64,000 bases of DNA from Alviniconcha marisindica (GCA_018857735.1 JABMCL010003576.1:490001-554000); one strand, 5' to 3'; numbered from the stretch's first letter, positions 12,111 to 25,665 are shown. A program made the numbers and translations. Notes: generated by a model not told the origin, from the sequence alone.

Positions 12111-12544
12111 ACATGCTGGTGTAGGGTGATGTGTACGTGTGTTTCTTTCTAGTTTTTTTAATCGTCTTCTATTCAGACAGTTCAAAATGTGTTGTTTTTG
12201 TTTTGTTTTTGTTTTTTGATTTTGTACTTAGCTGTGCCTTTTCTAAAAGTTTTGTTGTCGTTGTTGTTTTGTTTTTTGTTTGTTTGTCTATTACAGTCTG
12301 TGCCTTATTTGAAAAGAAATTATTTTTGGTCTTTTCCATCACCCTGATATAACCGTCATGATTGACTGGGCATTGAAAACCAATTTCAGTTATCTTTTAC
12401 AACTTACAATCTGCGCCTTATTTTAAAAAGACATTTTTTGTCTTTAACAAGCTGTGTCTTGTTTAACAAGGATTTTTTTTTGTCTTTTGCAATTTTATTC
12501 TTCACAAGCACGTCCAAGGACAATAATTATTTGTGTGACTTCAG

Positions 12545-12721
12545 AACGGGCTCCAGTTCAGAGGAAGGAGCGTCAGAATCTGACGAAGACTCAACGACAA
12601 GTTTTGAAGAAGGTTCTTACGACGGCAGAGAGGGAGACATTATTTACCAGTGTCGCGATGACGAGGCCATAGCTCAGGGCTTGCCTGGCGCCAAGATGTA
12701 TGACCAGAACATCAGGGAAAC
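12545..12721 (+). CDS. Kank: KANK exon K4: acidic serine stretch
   Basis: Acceptor TGTGACTTCAG; donor AAC|GTAAGT. The first base completes the split Gly codon of K3, giving IGG-TGSSSEEGASESDEDS, the acidic Ser segment that follows LKSIMKK in KANK proteins. It ends DQNIRE plus two bases of a Thr codon (phase 2). Residues about 1437-1495. Confidence 0.9.
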
Positions 12722-13344
12722 GTAAGTACATCTGTACATCTACATGTTCCACTTTCTCTTGGCACTTTGTTTCCTTTTTTGCCATATGTGCTAGTCATAT
12801 ATATATATTACATCATAATTTATATTGACTGTGTTGTGTTTTGTAGCAACCACATTTTTGTTTTCTTTCTCTGTATTCGACATAACACTTAAAAAGTTAA
12901 ATGAGTTGGGGGGGGGGGGGGGAGGGAGGGGAGTACAATTTGTAGCATATTTGTTAGTTCTTGTTTTCATTCTTGTGCTGAAACTCACTGTGCATTCGCA
13001 GCAAGACCAGAATTGATTTGTGTGTGCAGTTGCTTTCCTGCATCACACGACTAAATACTTGCACATAATGTCTCTCTCTCTCTCTCAATTCAGACAGCTA
13101 AACTCTGGCTTGAGGAGTTATTTTTTAGTGATGTACGTCAGGACCAAAACTTTTCCAGTGAAGATGATTTCTTCCTTTGGTCAATGACTTGTTATGTCGA
13201 ATAGAGTGGATGTTGAATCTTCTTTTTGGACACATCACGTCATTATATGTCATACCTGTCAAACGTTTTGCACTTTTTGTTATTTTTAATTGTTCACAGT
13301 GAAATATATACACGTGTCTATCAAAATTATCTTTCAAGTAGTAC

Positions 13345-13403
<59 letters not shown>

Positions 13404-14859
13404 ATTTCAGATATATTTAATGGGACAGTTTTGTGCACAGTTTCTCTTTGCAACACCCCATGCACATGAATTACTCTCCAGCTGCCCAAGCATGTGTGAC
13501 ACAAGATTTATTCTGCATCTTGCAGTTTTCTCACTCTTTCTCATTTGCATAATATAGTACTGTATATCATCACTTTAGTGTTATGTAAAGCATGTTTTAA
13601 TCTCAAAGTTCGAATGTAGTTTACATTATTATTTACCTGTGAAAATCCTCAGTCACTTTTATGTTTTGTTATTATAATTCATTTGATATTCCATGTTTTA
13701 AATTGGCCGTAACTGCACAGATCCATTTGAATAGTGAACACGGAGTGTTCAACTTGTGCTACATGTATGTGTAGTGACTGGTTAGTCCCACACTGTTGTT
13801 GTACATTCCTATATCTGTAAAGTCATGCTTGGCTAATAAGAGTTCTGTAGAGCTGTATGAATAATGATTTTTTTAAATATTTCATAGGGTTGATATTGAA
13901 ACCACTGTCCCTTCTTTCTTTTTTCTTTTTTCTCTCTCTTTTTTTCCAAAGTAACAGGGTTGATGTGTTCAAATTCCTGTTTCTTTGGCTTTGGTCAAAG
14001 CAGCGGGATGGATATTAAAACTTGTGTTACTGTGTTGCAAAATGAGAGATTAAATACACTCAAGTCAAAAAGTTAAGCAACTTGAAGAAGGAAGGAGTGC
14101 AAGATATTTTATATTCTCATTCAGAGTCAGCTACAAGTTTCAGATGTCAATAATTTGTCAAGTCATTAACATTGTGGACGGTCACGTTTGTGGATATCTT
14201 TGGCCCATTGTTGGTATGCTGGGCGAAGAGCCAGCTGAGTGCCAGCTGACAGATGAAACTGTTGAGCTATTGCCCACTGAATCAAGGCAAGGCTTTGCCA
14301 GCTAGTGGCATCTGTTTAATGACTCCTAAACCTGTTTCACTCATATTTAATACTGGCAAAACTCACCCTTTTTACAGACATGATCAGGCAGGCGTGTCAC
14401 ATAATCCTCATGTGGTATAGAATATGCGTAAAACTGAACGCATGCTGCATGGAGAGAGACTAGCAGATAAGCCTTCCGTTTGCAGAAGTTTTGTTGAAGT
14501 AGTTTAGTGAGATTTGAACACCTGGGCATTTTTGCAAAAGGTTGCTTAACTTTTCAGCTTGAGTATGCATAGATTATGAACATTCATATCCATTGTATTG
14601 ATTTTCATGATGGTGTGCGGGTCACTTTGACTTGTTCAGTTCCATTGAGACCATTCGACAGTCACAGGCCAGGTGAGTGTTAGGGTGGACCAACAATCCT
14701 TGCCTCTCTGCCATTAATTTGTGCAGTCCATGGAATATTTTGGCCTCACCTGACCACGAGCATTTTATGACAAATGTGCAATCTACAGTTCAGTGTATCG
14801 CAGGGTATTCCACAGCAACATCTGCTCAGAGTCAATCATCATTACTACATTAGTGTCCG

Positions 14860-15170
14860 TCTTGAGGCCCTGAAATTCACAGGGAGTAAAGAGGAATGAG
14901 GAAGTCAGTGTCTTTCTCAGCGACATTCACTCAGAAGTGTCCATCTTGAAGCCTTGAAATCCACAGGGAGTAAAGAGGAATAAGGCAGTCACTGTCTTCC
15001 TCAGCGACATCTGCTCAGATTTAACCGACATTAGTAGTCGGTCTTGAGGCCTTGAAATCCACAGGGAGTAAAGAGGAATAAGGCAGTCACTGTCTTCCTC
15101 AGCGACATCTGCTCAGATTTAACCGACATTAGTATCAGTCTTGAGGCCCAGAAATCCACAGGGAGTAACG
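14860..15170. repeat. About 91-bp tandem repeat, 4 copies
   Basis: A unit containing CCACAGGGAGTAAAGAGGAA and CCTCAGCGACATCTGCTCAG recurs near 14880, 14970, 15060 and 15150. Pure intronic minisatellite. Confidence 0.88.
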
Positions 15171-16872
15171 AGGAAGTCAGTGTCAGCTTTCTTTTTCTTC
15201 TGTGCCTGTCCTTTCATGGAGGTAGCACACCGGTTTCTGGGAGGTGAACTGAATGTTGGACCATGTTTATCCCCCTGCCACTTAGGCAGCCACGTTCCGT
15301 CTCCAAGGGTTGTCTTCACCTAGGGTTGCTGTGTTTTCGTGCATCCAGATCATGGTACGTGTACCTGTGCTTGGAATTTAACATGCGCACAGTGTTAGTG
15401 CACGCTATTGCATGCGGGGTTGCTGCCGCCACCATAAGGGAGTCTTCACTGAAAGCTGATCTTGGAGAAAACTGAAAAGTCTCCTGCTGCACTTGGAAAT
15501 GAAACCTGTGTCAGCAGTTTGCCGGAAGGAAGGGAGGAGAGAAACTGGTTTTTAACGCCTGGTCAGCCATGACGGTTGTTTGATACCAGGGCCGTCAGTT
15601 TGCTGGACTTGATGCCAGAGAAGCTGAGCTATGTCCCCTCCGCAGCATGAAACTAAATGACCTGAAGTGGTCTTTACTGGAGTCCTGCAACTTATCAAAA
15701 GTAGGAACCGGAAGTGGAGTGGTGCATGGCTAGGGTGCACTGTACTGGAGATGATGTGATGGGGCCATCATTTGTCAGGCGTAAGATCAAAGGGAACGTG
15801 GCAGGTCTTGGCGATTTAAATTTGGTTTCTGGCATGACACCGCGGTGTCCGCTTTCGGTCTTGCTGCCTTTGTTGACCGATGTGGATCTACCATTTATTG
15901 CATCCCTCAAAACCAAATACAGTTGCTGTGTGCATACTAACTGTGGAGAATTAAGAAAAAAGCAGCAGTCTGATTTGCTACGTGTCGTCTTTACTTTATT
16001 CAAGGAACAGATATTAGTCACAGTGGAAGTGACTTGTGAACCAGACATGAAATGTAATGCAAAGGAGTGAATTTTTGTGCACACTGTTGTTGACACAAAA
16101 ACTGAACACTTGCACAGTAGATATATACTATGTAAACTAAAACAGGTGTCCAAAATATCCCATGGGTGCGCTGCTGGATTAAAAACAGGAAGCTTTACTG
16201 GGACTCAGTGAAGGCTTTGTGATAGGGTCTTTGGTCTGTAAGTGGGAGAATTTTGTAGCAGTTTTGTATTTCATTCAGAGCATTCTTCACCTTCCTGTGC
16301 TTTTTTCCACTTTCCAAGTGTTTAGCTTGTTGCTTTCAATTAGATCTCATCAGTACCTCATTCTTTTTTGGCTGGTTGCTACAATACAGTTTGGTGTTGT
16401 TGTTTTTTCTTTGTTTTGTTTTAATGCTTGCATTGTTTTGTACATTGTCTTATCTACCAACATTTTCTGATGTGCTTCAAATTATGGATTGTGCACATGT
16501 ATTCTTTTGTAGTGTGTATTTTTCTCAGTTCTGTCATTTTCATGACTGACTGTCTTTCTTTGGTGCTGAATATATTATTGGTTTTAGACATTTTGAATTA
16601 GACTTGAGTAACCCAGCTTTTACATTTGGTTCGTTTTTAGGTGGTGGTCTCATTAGTTTTTGAATTAATAATTTCTGTTCAGCACTTTAAAAAAAAATTG
16701 GGTGTGAAGGATCTACATGAAGCTTTCTCTTTTGCATGAAGCAGGGGGCAGGTGCTGCGTACTGATAGACTTTTGTATTTTTCATCATGCCCTGTAGTGT
16801 TACATGTTTGCTTGTCTTCCATGAACTGTTGCCTCTTTCCGCCCACACTGCTCGTAGCTCCTTTAATTAACT

Positions 16873-17350
16873 CCATCGATTGGAATGGTAAGGATAGAAC
16901 TGTGTTGTAAACTGCCATTAACTGCTTTAATGAACTCCGTCAGTAGGAATGATAAGGATATAACTGTGTATTATAAACTACCAGTAGCTACTATAATAAA
17001 CTATGAATAGGAATGATAAGGCTATAACTGTGTATTATAAACTACCAGTAGCTGCTATAATGAACTCTATAAATAGGAATGGTAAGGATACAACTGTGTA
17101 TTAAACTACCAGTAGCTGCTATAATGAACTCTATAAATAGGAATGGTAAGGATACAACTGTGTATTAAACTACCAGTAGCTGCTATAATGAACTCTATAA
17201 ATAGGAATGGTAAGGATACATCTGTGTATTAAACTACCAGTAGCTGCTATAATGAACTCTATAAATAGGAATGGTAAGGATATAACTGTGTATTAAACTA
17301 CCAGTACTTAGCTACATTAACTCCATAATAGGAATGGTAAGGATAAAGCT
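16873..17350. repeat. About 64-bp tandem repeat, 7 copies
   Basis: A unit containing TAGGAATGGTAAGGATA and ACTACCAGTAGCTGCTATAA repeats every 60-64 bp (for example 17074, then 17138). The outer copies are more diverged. Confidence 0.9.
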
Positions 17351-18062
17351 CCAGCTTTGATATATCTATGTAGCAGAAACTAACAATGCAAAATTGTCAA
17401 AACAATTAGGTCAGAGGCACTATGAGACTTCAAATCCCCCCCCCCCCTCCCCCCTCCGCCCCCAACACACCCAGAAAAAGAGTTGTACGGGACACGTAAT
17501 ATGGAGGCACCTGTGAAAAGAGCATGCCGACTGACTTTTGAAGGCCATTGATTAGCCACTGTATGATGGTAGTGATAGTACCAGTGGTAATAACGCTTCA
17601 GGAAGAACACGGAAGCTGCCGTCTCTGAAGAACCACCAAATCACCAGAACATGCATTTCCTCGTAACTGTTGCAAGGGCGTTGAAAGGTTTTAACTGATC
17701 ATTGTTCTTTTTTTGCAAGGTATGTTAATCTGCTCTTGTAGTGCACAAGTACTGAATAGCATATGTGCTGAGATAAAGAAAAGCTAAAGATGGGGGGGGG
17801 GGGGGGGGGGGGGGGACTCGACCATATTTCAGTGGGAGTGTGTTTGGACATGATTCTGATCTTTCACTGAAATTTAATTATTTGTTTGTTTTTAATCTTT
17901 AACTCAAATGTTAAGGAAAACATTATTGAATATACTTTAGACAATGTAAGTTAGCAGCACAGGCAAAAAAGTTGGGAGGGGGGTGCTAGGCCAGATGGAT
18001 TCATTCCCGCCGCCTGCAGTTGGGTGTTAAGTATGATTTTTTTGTTCTTTCCCCAATTATAG

Positions 18063-18150
18063 ATATGAGCTGAGTGACGAGATGCGACATTCCTGTGATG
18101 TTCTGGCCTCATACCTGGTGGATTCCACCACCATTCAGACCAAAGAACTG
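18063..18150 (+). CDS. Kank: KANK exon K5: TYELS segment
   Basis: Acceptor CCCCAATTATAG; donor CTG|GTGAGT. The first base completes the Thr codon of K4, giving T-YELSDEMRHSCDVLASYL, aligned with the RYELSEKM segment just before the ankyrin domain of vertebrate KANK. Ends VDSTTIQTKEL, phase 0. Residues 1496-1525. Confidence 0.92.
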
Positions 18151-18226
18151 GTGAGTCTGTCTGTCTGCCTGCCTGCCTCTCTGTCTGCCTGTCTGGTTTG
18201 TCTGTCCCTCGCTCTGCCGACCAGCC

Positions 18227-18256
18227 TTCCATTCGGACCAAAGAAGTGATTGATGA
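18227..18256 (+). repeat. Decayed copy of the K5 exon end
   Basis: CCTTCCATTCGGACCAAAGAAGTG closely resembles the end of exon K5 (CACCATTCAGACCAAAGAACTG, 18128-18150), about 100 bp downstream and after a CTGT-rich stretch. A partial exon 3' end duplicated into the intron; its donor GT has become AT. Confidence 0.65.
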
Positions 18257-18404
18257 TGTTGATGATTGTCAGTTTGTAGAGTGCTCGTGACGTCCACAGG
18301 AAAGCCATCCTCGTGGTGCATACTGGGTCAGTCTCTTTGCAAAATGATTTTACTTACAAAAGCACCCATGCACAGAACAAGGTGAAGTGTGTGTGTGTGT
18401 GTGT

Positions 18405-18710
18405 GTGTGTTACAAAGCAGGAATGGTTCTAGGGGTTTGGTCACAATCTGGTTGGTTCCATGTGACCAGCCACAGTCTTGATGTATAGATACGCTTACAC
18501 GTATGTTTGTAACAGAATGCCAGCCTGTTGGTTGTGCAAAAGGAGTGGTTCTGTGCATCCAGCCTCAAGCTGCCGTATCATTTGTATGTCTGTTGGTGCA
18601 TGCATGTGTGTGTGAGAATGCCAACCAGTTGGTTGCAGGAGAGGAGTGGTTCTGCGTGTCTGGCCTCCAGCAGTCTTATCACTGGTACCTATTTACGTGC
18701 GTGTTGTTAC
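18405..18710 (+). repeat. Tandem partial copies of KANK exon K6
   Basis: Two clear copies of the first ~20 codons of exon K6 start at 18516 and 18617, with the true exon at 18719 (spacing 101-102 bp). Copy 1 keeps an acceptor (TTTGTAACAG|AATGCC) and reads NASLLVVQKEWFCASS. Copy 2 reads NANQLVAGEEWFCVSG. A third, more decayed copy may lie near 18411 (CAAAGCAGGAATGGTTCT). Confidence 0.85.
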
Positions 18711-18718
18711 GTGCGCAG

Positions 18719-18868
18719 AATGCCAACCTGGCGGTGGTGCAGGAGGAGTGGTTCCGGGTGTCCAGCCACAAGCTGTCCAGCGCCCATCAGGTGGAGGACT
18801 ATCTCTCCTCCATCAATGAGATCTCTCATCGTCTCCTCGAGTACATCGTCAACCTCGTCGACAGCAAT
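18719..18868 (+). CDS. Kank: KANK exon K6: pre-ankyrin helical segment
   Basis: Acceptor TACGTGCGCAG; donor AAT|GTGAGT. Fifty codons, phase 0 to 0: begins NANLAVVQEEWFRVSS and ends LLEYIVNLVDSN. It aligns with the segment of vertebrate KANK containing EWFRVSS and ending in INLADGN, directly before the first complete ankyrin repeat. Upstream partial copies of this exon lie at 18516 and 18617. Confidence 0.93.
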
Positions 18869-19049
18869 GTGAGTTTTGAAAAAATGGAAACGGAAGATGA
18901 CTGCCAGCATTCTGAGGAAAAGATCAAAACTCACAAAAATTTGGAGTTAAAAAGGATGTTTTGTGTGTGTTTTGTTTTGTTTTATTTGTAAGAGTACAGA
19001 AAAACTTGCCAGTTTTGATGTTTAACTTTTGTGTGTCTCACATATCTCT

Positions 19050-20167
19050 CTGCCTGAACGTTTGACAGAGCAGTGCAGCTGTACACTTCTACATGTCTCA
19101 CACAGCTCTCAACCTGTGTCTCACATGACTCTCTACATGTATGTCTGACAGGGCAAATGCAGCCATACACTACTGTGTGTTTCATACATCTCTTTACCTG
19201 TGTGTCTGACAGGGCAATGCAGCTTATACACTACTCTGTGTCTCATGCACCTCTCTACATGTGTCTCACACATCTCTCAACCTGTATGTCTGACAGGAAT
19301 ACGGAATACAGAATCTTTATGGTCTATGACTAACGTAGAAATTTGCCTTACGACTGCATCAAAGATACCAGTAAAATAACACACAGTATAATACATGAAC
19401 ATAAGTACACATAAAACACACAGTACTTTATCTTAGAGTCTGGAGGGCACACACACATCCGAAACAGTCAACCCTACCAGTTACAAGTGTCAACACACGC
19501 ATTCACAGGTCAGGCATTTTCAACAAATAAGAAAAGTACAACTCATCAATGCAGTTGATGTACAATCATCAAATACATCAATGCAGCCATACACTACTGT
19601 GTGTCTCACACATCTCTCTACCTGTATGTCTGACAGGGCACTGCAGCCATACACTACTGTGTGTCTTCATCTCTCTACCTGTATGTGTAACAGGGCAACA
19701 CAGTCATATACTACTGTGTGTCTCACACATCTCTCTACCTGTCTGTCTGACGAGGCAACGCAGCCATACACTACTGTGTGTCTCACACATCTCTCTACAC
19801 GTATGTCTGACAGGGCACTGCAGCCATACACTACTGTGTGTCTTCATCTCTCTACCTGTCTGTCTGACAGGGCAATGCAGCCATACACTACTGTGTGTCT
19901 CACACATCTCTCTACACGTATGTCTGACAGGGCACTGCAGCCATACACTACTGTGTGTCTTCATCTCTCTACCTGTATGTGTAACAGGGCAATGCAGCCA
20001 TACACTACTGTGTGTCTCACACATCTCTCTACACGTATGTCTGACAGGGCAATGCAGCCATACACTACTGTGTGTCTCACACATCTCTCTACCTGTCTGT
20101 CTGACAGGGCAATGCAGCCATACACTACTGTGTGTCTCACACATCTCTGTACATGTATGTCTGACAG
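19050..20167 (+). repeat. Minisatellite built from the K7 exon boundary
   Basis: About 13 tandem copies (units ~57-62 bp) of the intron end plus the first ~11 codons of exon K7: TCTGACAG|GGCAATGCAGCC then ATACACTACTGTGTGTCTCAC, followed by ACATCTCTCTACCTGTATG. Copies run from about 19060 to 19290, then from 19579 up to the true exon. Almost every unit keeps a CAG acceptor. In the exon's own frame each unit runs into the TGA of TCTGACAG. Confidence 0.95.
19297..19578. repeat. Unrelated insert within the K7 array
   Basis: About 280 bp with no similarity to the repeat unit interrupts the array; array sequence resumes at ATCAATGCAGCCATACAC. Probably a small inserted element, though I see no clear terminal repeats or target duplication. 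Confidence 0.5.
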
Positions 20168-20380
20168 GGCAATGCAGCCATACACTACTGTGTGTCTCAC
20201 TGCAACTTTGACATCGTGGGCCTGCTGCTGGACACAGAGGTGTGCGACATCAGGAGGCCCAACAAAGCCGGCTACACCCCCACCATGCTGGCCTCCCTGT
20301 CCTACGTCCAGAACGAAGACCAGCGTGACATCATCCGCCGCCTCTTCGCTGCCGGCAACATCAATGCTTGCGCTGAACAG
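20168..20380 (+). CDS. Kank: KANK exon K7: ankyrin repeats
   Basis: Acceptor TGTCTGACAG; donor CAG|GTTAGT. Seventy-one codons, phase 0 to 0: GNAAIHYCVSHCNFDIVGLL, then a second repeat with NKAGYTPTMLASL, ending AAGNINACAEQ. It aligns with the first ankyrin repeats of KANK (GNTALHYSVSH... and NKAGYTPIMLAAL). The first 33 bases are the seed of the large upstream array. Confidence 0.95.
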
Positions 20381-21712
<1,332 letters not shown>

Positions 21713-22479
21713 TAGTGTCAAGTCATAGGTCTTTTTTTTAAATCTTTTTTTTTTAGATGTTTGGATAATATAAGATGATCAAGGCTCATACTTTGTGCGT
21801 GATGACTTGTAGACCTGATGGAGGAGCGCCATGTTCCACTTGGCACTTGACTGCCAACATGTAAGCCGAGGTGGTCCAGTGCCAAGCAGAATGCAATATT
21901 CTTCCTTAAGATCTACAAATCCTCATGCCCAAGGTCTCAGCCTGGATCACCAACTGTGTCTTCATTTCCATATCTGCAGTGCAACAATATCACTGGCAAA
22001 ATCAAAGTGCAGCGTGTTTGGTGCATGCACTGTTAAACTGGCCCAAATCACAGATTACCACCAGTGAGTCCAGTTCAACAAACGGCACTTAGTATTCTAG
22101 TGCTTAGTTCATGGGCTTTGAGCCGCAGGGTAGGCGCTTTACAAATTTCCATTGTTATTATTATTATTACTGCCAAATAGCAAAATTTTGCACACAAAGT
22201 TAACATTTTTCGCCCTCATTGACAGTCATTGTTCAGTCGAGAGGACTAAACCTGACCTGTTGTCATTCTCCCAGCTGTCTTTTTTTGTTTGTGTTCTTGA
22301 ATCATACAGAGTTAGACCATTAACCGTTGTCATGGAACTTTTCATTCACATTGTTGTCCCTCAGCTACACTTATTGATTAGATACCTACCTTAGGGGCGT
22401 GGGTATTTGGAGCTCACTCAACTGCTGGTTAAAATCAGCATTGCAAATGGAAATGAAGACAGTGATTGTTGTTGTCAGT

Positions 22480-22660
22480 CTGTGTATGATAGAGTGTGAA
22501 AACATGGTTTTAGATTTGTTGTTGTCAGTCTGTGTATGATAGATTGTGAAAACACGGTTTTAGATTTGTTGTTGTCAGTTATGATAGAGTGTGAAAACAT
22601 GGTTTTAGATTTGTTGTTGTCAGTCTGTGTATCACAGATTGTGAAAACACGCTTAGATTG
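22480..22660. repeat. About 50-bp tandem repeat, 4 copies
   Basis: Units contain GTTGTTGTCAGTCTGTGTAT and GTGAAAACATGGTTTTAGAT. Intronic minisatellite. Confidence 0.88.
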
Positions 22661-23249
22661 TCCCATGTGTTGTGGTCAGCTGCTTTCACTTGCTGTGTCG
22701 TCGGTGGAGCAGCTGTATGCTTGCGAGTGTTAGGAAAGCATGTTGCTCATAGACTTAGGCATGACTACACTCATGATTTACAGTAAATCCTTCGTTGTAA
22801 CTAAAACCAGTGCATTCCGTTTTCCACAGATGTTATGTTGGAACTGTACCATCTTGCATGTAGATCTGTTGTGTTCCATATCCGTTGACGTAGTAGCATC
22901 ATTGCATTGTCCAGTACCACATAGCATGGTCGTTGTTGTGTAGCTTCTGTGTTAACACACCATCATTTATGCCAGATTGGTCTCATCTCACACCTAGTCA
23001 AACTACACACACAAAAATGCCATAGTGTGGTTCCTAAAAAAAAATGACCTGCATAAATGAGCAGAAAGAACATATGAGAAGGAATCAGATTTACTGGACT
23101 CCCCCCCCCCCCCCCCCCCCCCAACCGGGTAGAAAGGGGACAGAAGCAGGAGTCTTTACAGACCTCAGTTGTTGCCCCTAGCTACACATGACATCACTTG
23201 AGTGCTGTTACCTTCCTTTCTGGATTCAAGTGGGAGGTGGGGGCAAGTA

Positions 23250-23310
23250 AGTAAACATGGTGCTTAACGTCCACAGAAACCATGAGGCTTATTAGGGATG
23301 GCAGGTGGTG
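23250..23310 (+). repeat. Dispersed module copy
   Basis: AAACATGGTGCTTAACGTCC continuing ACAGAAACCATGAGGCTTATTAGGG, the same module as at 3220-3360. Confidence 0.6.
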
Positions 23311-23696
23311 GCAGGTGGGGGAGTACTTTTGAAGCCAAAAACAAAGAAATCTGAAGTGTGTTTATCTTTCACTGTTAGTCTTTTTTTTCAGTGGAATTAG
23401 CTTTCAGAAATCACTCTGATTCTTTATGCATTATAATAGTGGCTAATCCAGAGCTTTATTGGATAAAAGGAAGACCATTCTCAACAAACAAAACCTCCCC
23501 CCCCCCCCCCCCCCCCTTTTTATTTTTTATTTTTTACCAAATGGCTGAATGAACCTTACAATGATTTTTGTCACAATCCCTGCATACTTGACGCATGTTT
23601 CCTTCCCGTTGTTAACGTTGTGCCCTTTGTGTGTTTCCCCCTCTTTGTTGTGCGTGTTGTTGCCATGGCTATGTACCGTGGCCTTGACACTGCCAG

Positions 23697-23795
23697 GAGA
23701 ACAGCACAGCCTTGTCTATCGCCATGGAAGCGGGCCACAAGGACATTGGGGTCATCCTCTACAAGCACCTCAATTTCTCCAAACCTGTCAGTCCT
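23697..23795 (+). CDS. Kank: KANK exon K9: last ankyrin repeat
   Basis: Acceptor GACACTGCCAG; donor CCT|GTGAGT. Thirty-three codons, phase 0: [20 protein letters not shown], then [13 protein letters not shown]. It matches the last KANK ankyrin repeat ([20 protein letters not shown] in the family) and the following short linker. Confidence 0.94.
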
Positions 23796-24894
23796 GTGAG
23801 TTGAGTTTTTTAGGGGTTGTTTGCTCTTTTTTGTTGTTTTTGGCCAAGCACGGTGTTGTGGGGCATTTATTTGTTAAAGTGAATAGGTTGGAGATTCTTT
23901 CCTTGCAGTTCCCAAACAGTTCTCCTCCTTGGGGAGGTGAGCCAAATTAGGACTGCAATATGAACTGCTCACAGAGAAAACCAAGTCTGGTAGATCAGTT
24001 GGTACGTCCCATTTTGTTGGTCAGTGATGGTGCTAATCAGTGATGAAATAAATGACAGGTGGAAGTGGAAGAAAAATGATTTGTGGCATTAAAGAAGATC
24101 CCAGAAACGATGCATTTGGTTTTGCTTTTTGGGTTGCTTACCGCATTTTCCAGCCAGAAAGGAAAAGCTTACTTTTTGAAATTGATTTTTTTTTACTTGT
24201 TCTTTGCTTATACGGTGTATTCTGTTTTTGTTTTTGCCCCCTTCACTCCCCTGCCCCTTCACCTAAATTAAAATATTATTATGCTACTTTTGCAACTATT
24301 ACAATTAAATATCAGTGCATATAACTGTGGCAGACTTGTGTGAATTGAATGTGGTAGTCATGCAAACTGTAAGTTATGTCTTGCTAAAAACAAATCAAGT
24401 TTGATGCGCAGGTGGGTGGGGATTCTTCTACGTGTTTAAATTACTCAAAAAGTTTCACATTTAAGTATGTATATCCAGATGAGACCTGCCCTTCCTCCTT
24501 TTTTTGTTATTGTTGTTTGGTTTTTCTTCTCTCACCTGCCTGGATGTGAAGAATGGCTGTATATTCAGGTGTATCTGGCATGTCTGTTGGAACTAGAGGA
24601 TGACACATGCTGAATATATATAACTGTTGTAAAACTGTCCACTTGCATGACAGCATGTGTAATACATAAGATATAGCCCATCCCCCCCCCCCCCCACCCA
24701 CCCACCCACCCACCCACCCACCCTCCAGTTGTTGGGTTGAAAATCATTTTTGGTTTTATGAACTCACCTTTTTCTTATGTATGCTTTTCTTTTTTATGTA
24801 TTCTCTCTTTTCTTCGTTATGCTGTTAATCTTTTCAGGACATGTGGGTTACCTTCGCTTAAGAACATGACATTCTGTACTCTTGGGGCCATTTA

Positions 24895-25295
24895 CACTTG
24901 TTGGATGTTGCCTTTACACCTGGCTGGGCTTAGGCCGTTGGGTGTTGCCTTTACACCTGGCTGGGCTTAGGCCGATGGGTGTTGCCTTTACACCTGGCTG
25001 AGCTTAGGCCATTGGGTGTTGCCTTTACACCTGGCTGGGCTCAAGCTGTTGGGTGTTGCCTTTACACCTGGCTGGGCTTAGGCCATTGGGTGTTGCCTTT
25101 ACACCTGGCTGGGCTCAAGCTGTTGGATGTTGCCTTTACACCTGGCTGGGCTTAGGCCATTGGGTGTTGCCTTTACACCTGGCTGGGCTTAGGCCATTGG
25201 GTGTTGCCTTTACACCTGGCTGGGCTTAGGCCATTGGGTGTTGCCTTTACACCTGGCTGGGCTTAGGCCGTTAGATGTGGCCATTACACCTGGCT
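24895..25295. repeat. 37-bp tandem repeat, about 10 copies
   Basis: The unit GGGTGTTGCCTTTACACCTG followed by GCTGGGCTTAGGCCATT repeats every 37 bp. Confidence 0.93.
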
Positions 25296-25514
25296 GGCCC
25301 AGGATGGATGCAATGCAGGCTTGGCTCGGCTCCAGAGTAAGGCTGAGCACCACTCACGGTGAGCAGCACTCACTCTTGATCTGTTGCCAGGAAATTGGGC
25401 AGACCGATGACACATTTGGAGCGATGATGATGTCAGACTTGTGACTGAAGCCTGGGCCAGGCTGAGGTCAGTGCAACAGCATGTGTTCAGTCTGACAGGG
25501 CGTGGAGCAGGCCC

Positions 25515-25665
25515 AGGGTGACATGTAAATGGTTCCATCCTGTCCTGTGTAAATGGCTCCATCTTGTCCACTGTAAATGGCTCCGTCTTGATCTATGTAA
25601 ATGGCTTGATCTTGTCCTATGTAAATGGCTCCATCTTGTCCACTGTAAATGGCTCCATCGGGTCT
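25515..25665. repeat. About 27-bp tandem repeat
   Basis: The unit TGTAAATGGCTCCATCTTGT with variants is repeated about six times. Confidence 0.85.

Larger units (their letters stand above)
12722..18062 (+). other. Largest KANK intron, no gene supported
   Basis: 5.3 kb intron. It holds an (AT)n run (13350-13398), a 91-bp array (14860-15170), a 64-bp array (16873-17350) and poly-G/poly-C runs. An overlapping pair of open frames at 15695-16153 (118 codons plus, 152 minus) has no recognisable protein and no splice context. Confidence 0.7.

Noticed and set aside
15695..16153. Overlapping open frames of 118 (+) and 152 (-) codons
   Set aside because: No recognisable domain, no splice sites of the right phase and AT-rich composition unlike the real exons. 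Likely chance in a KANK intron.
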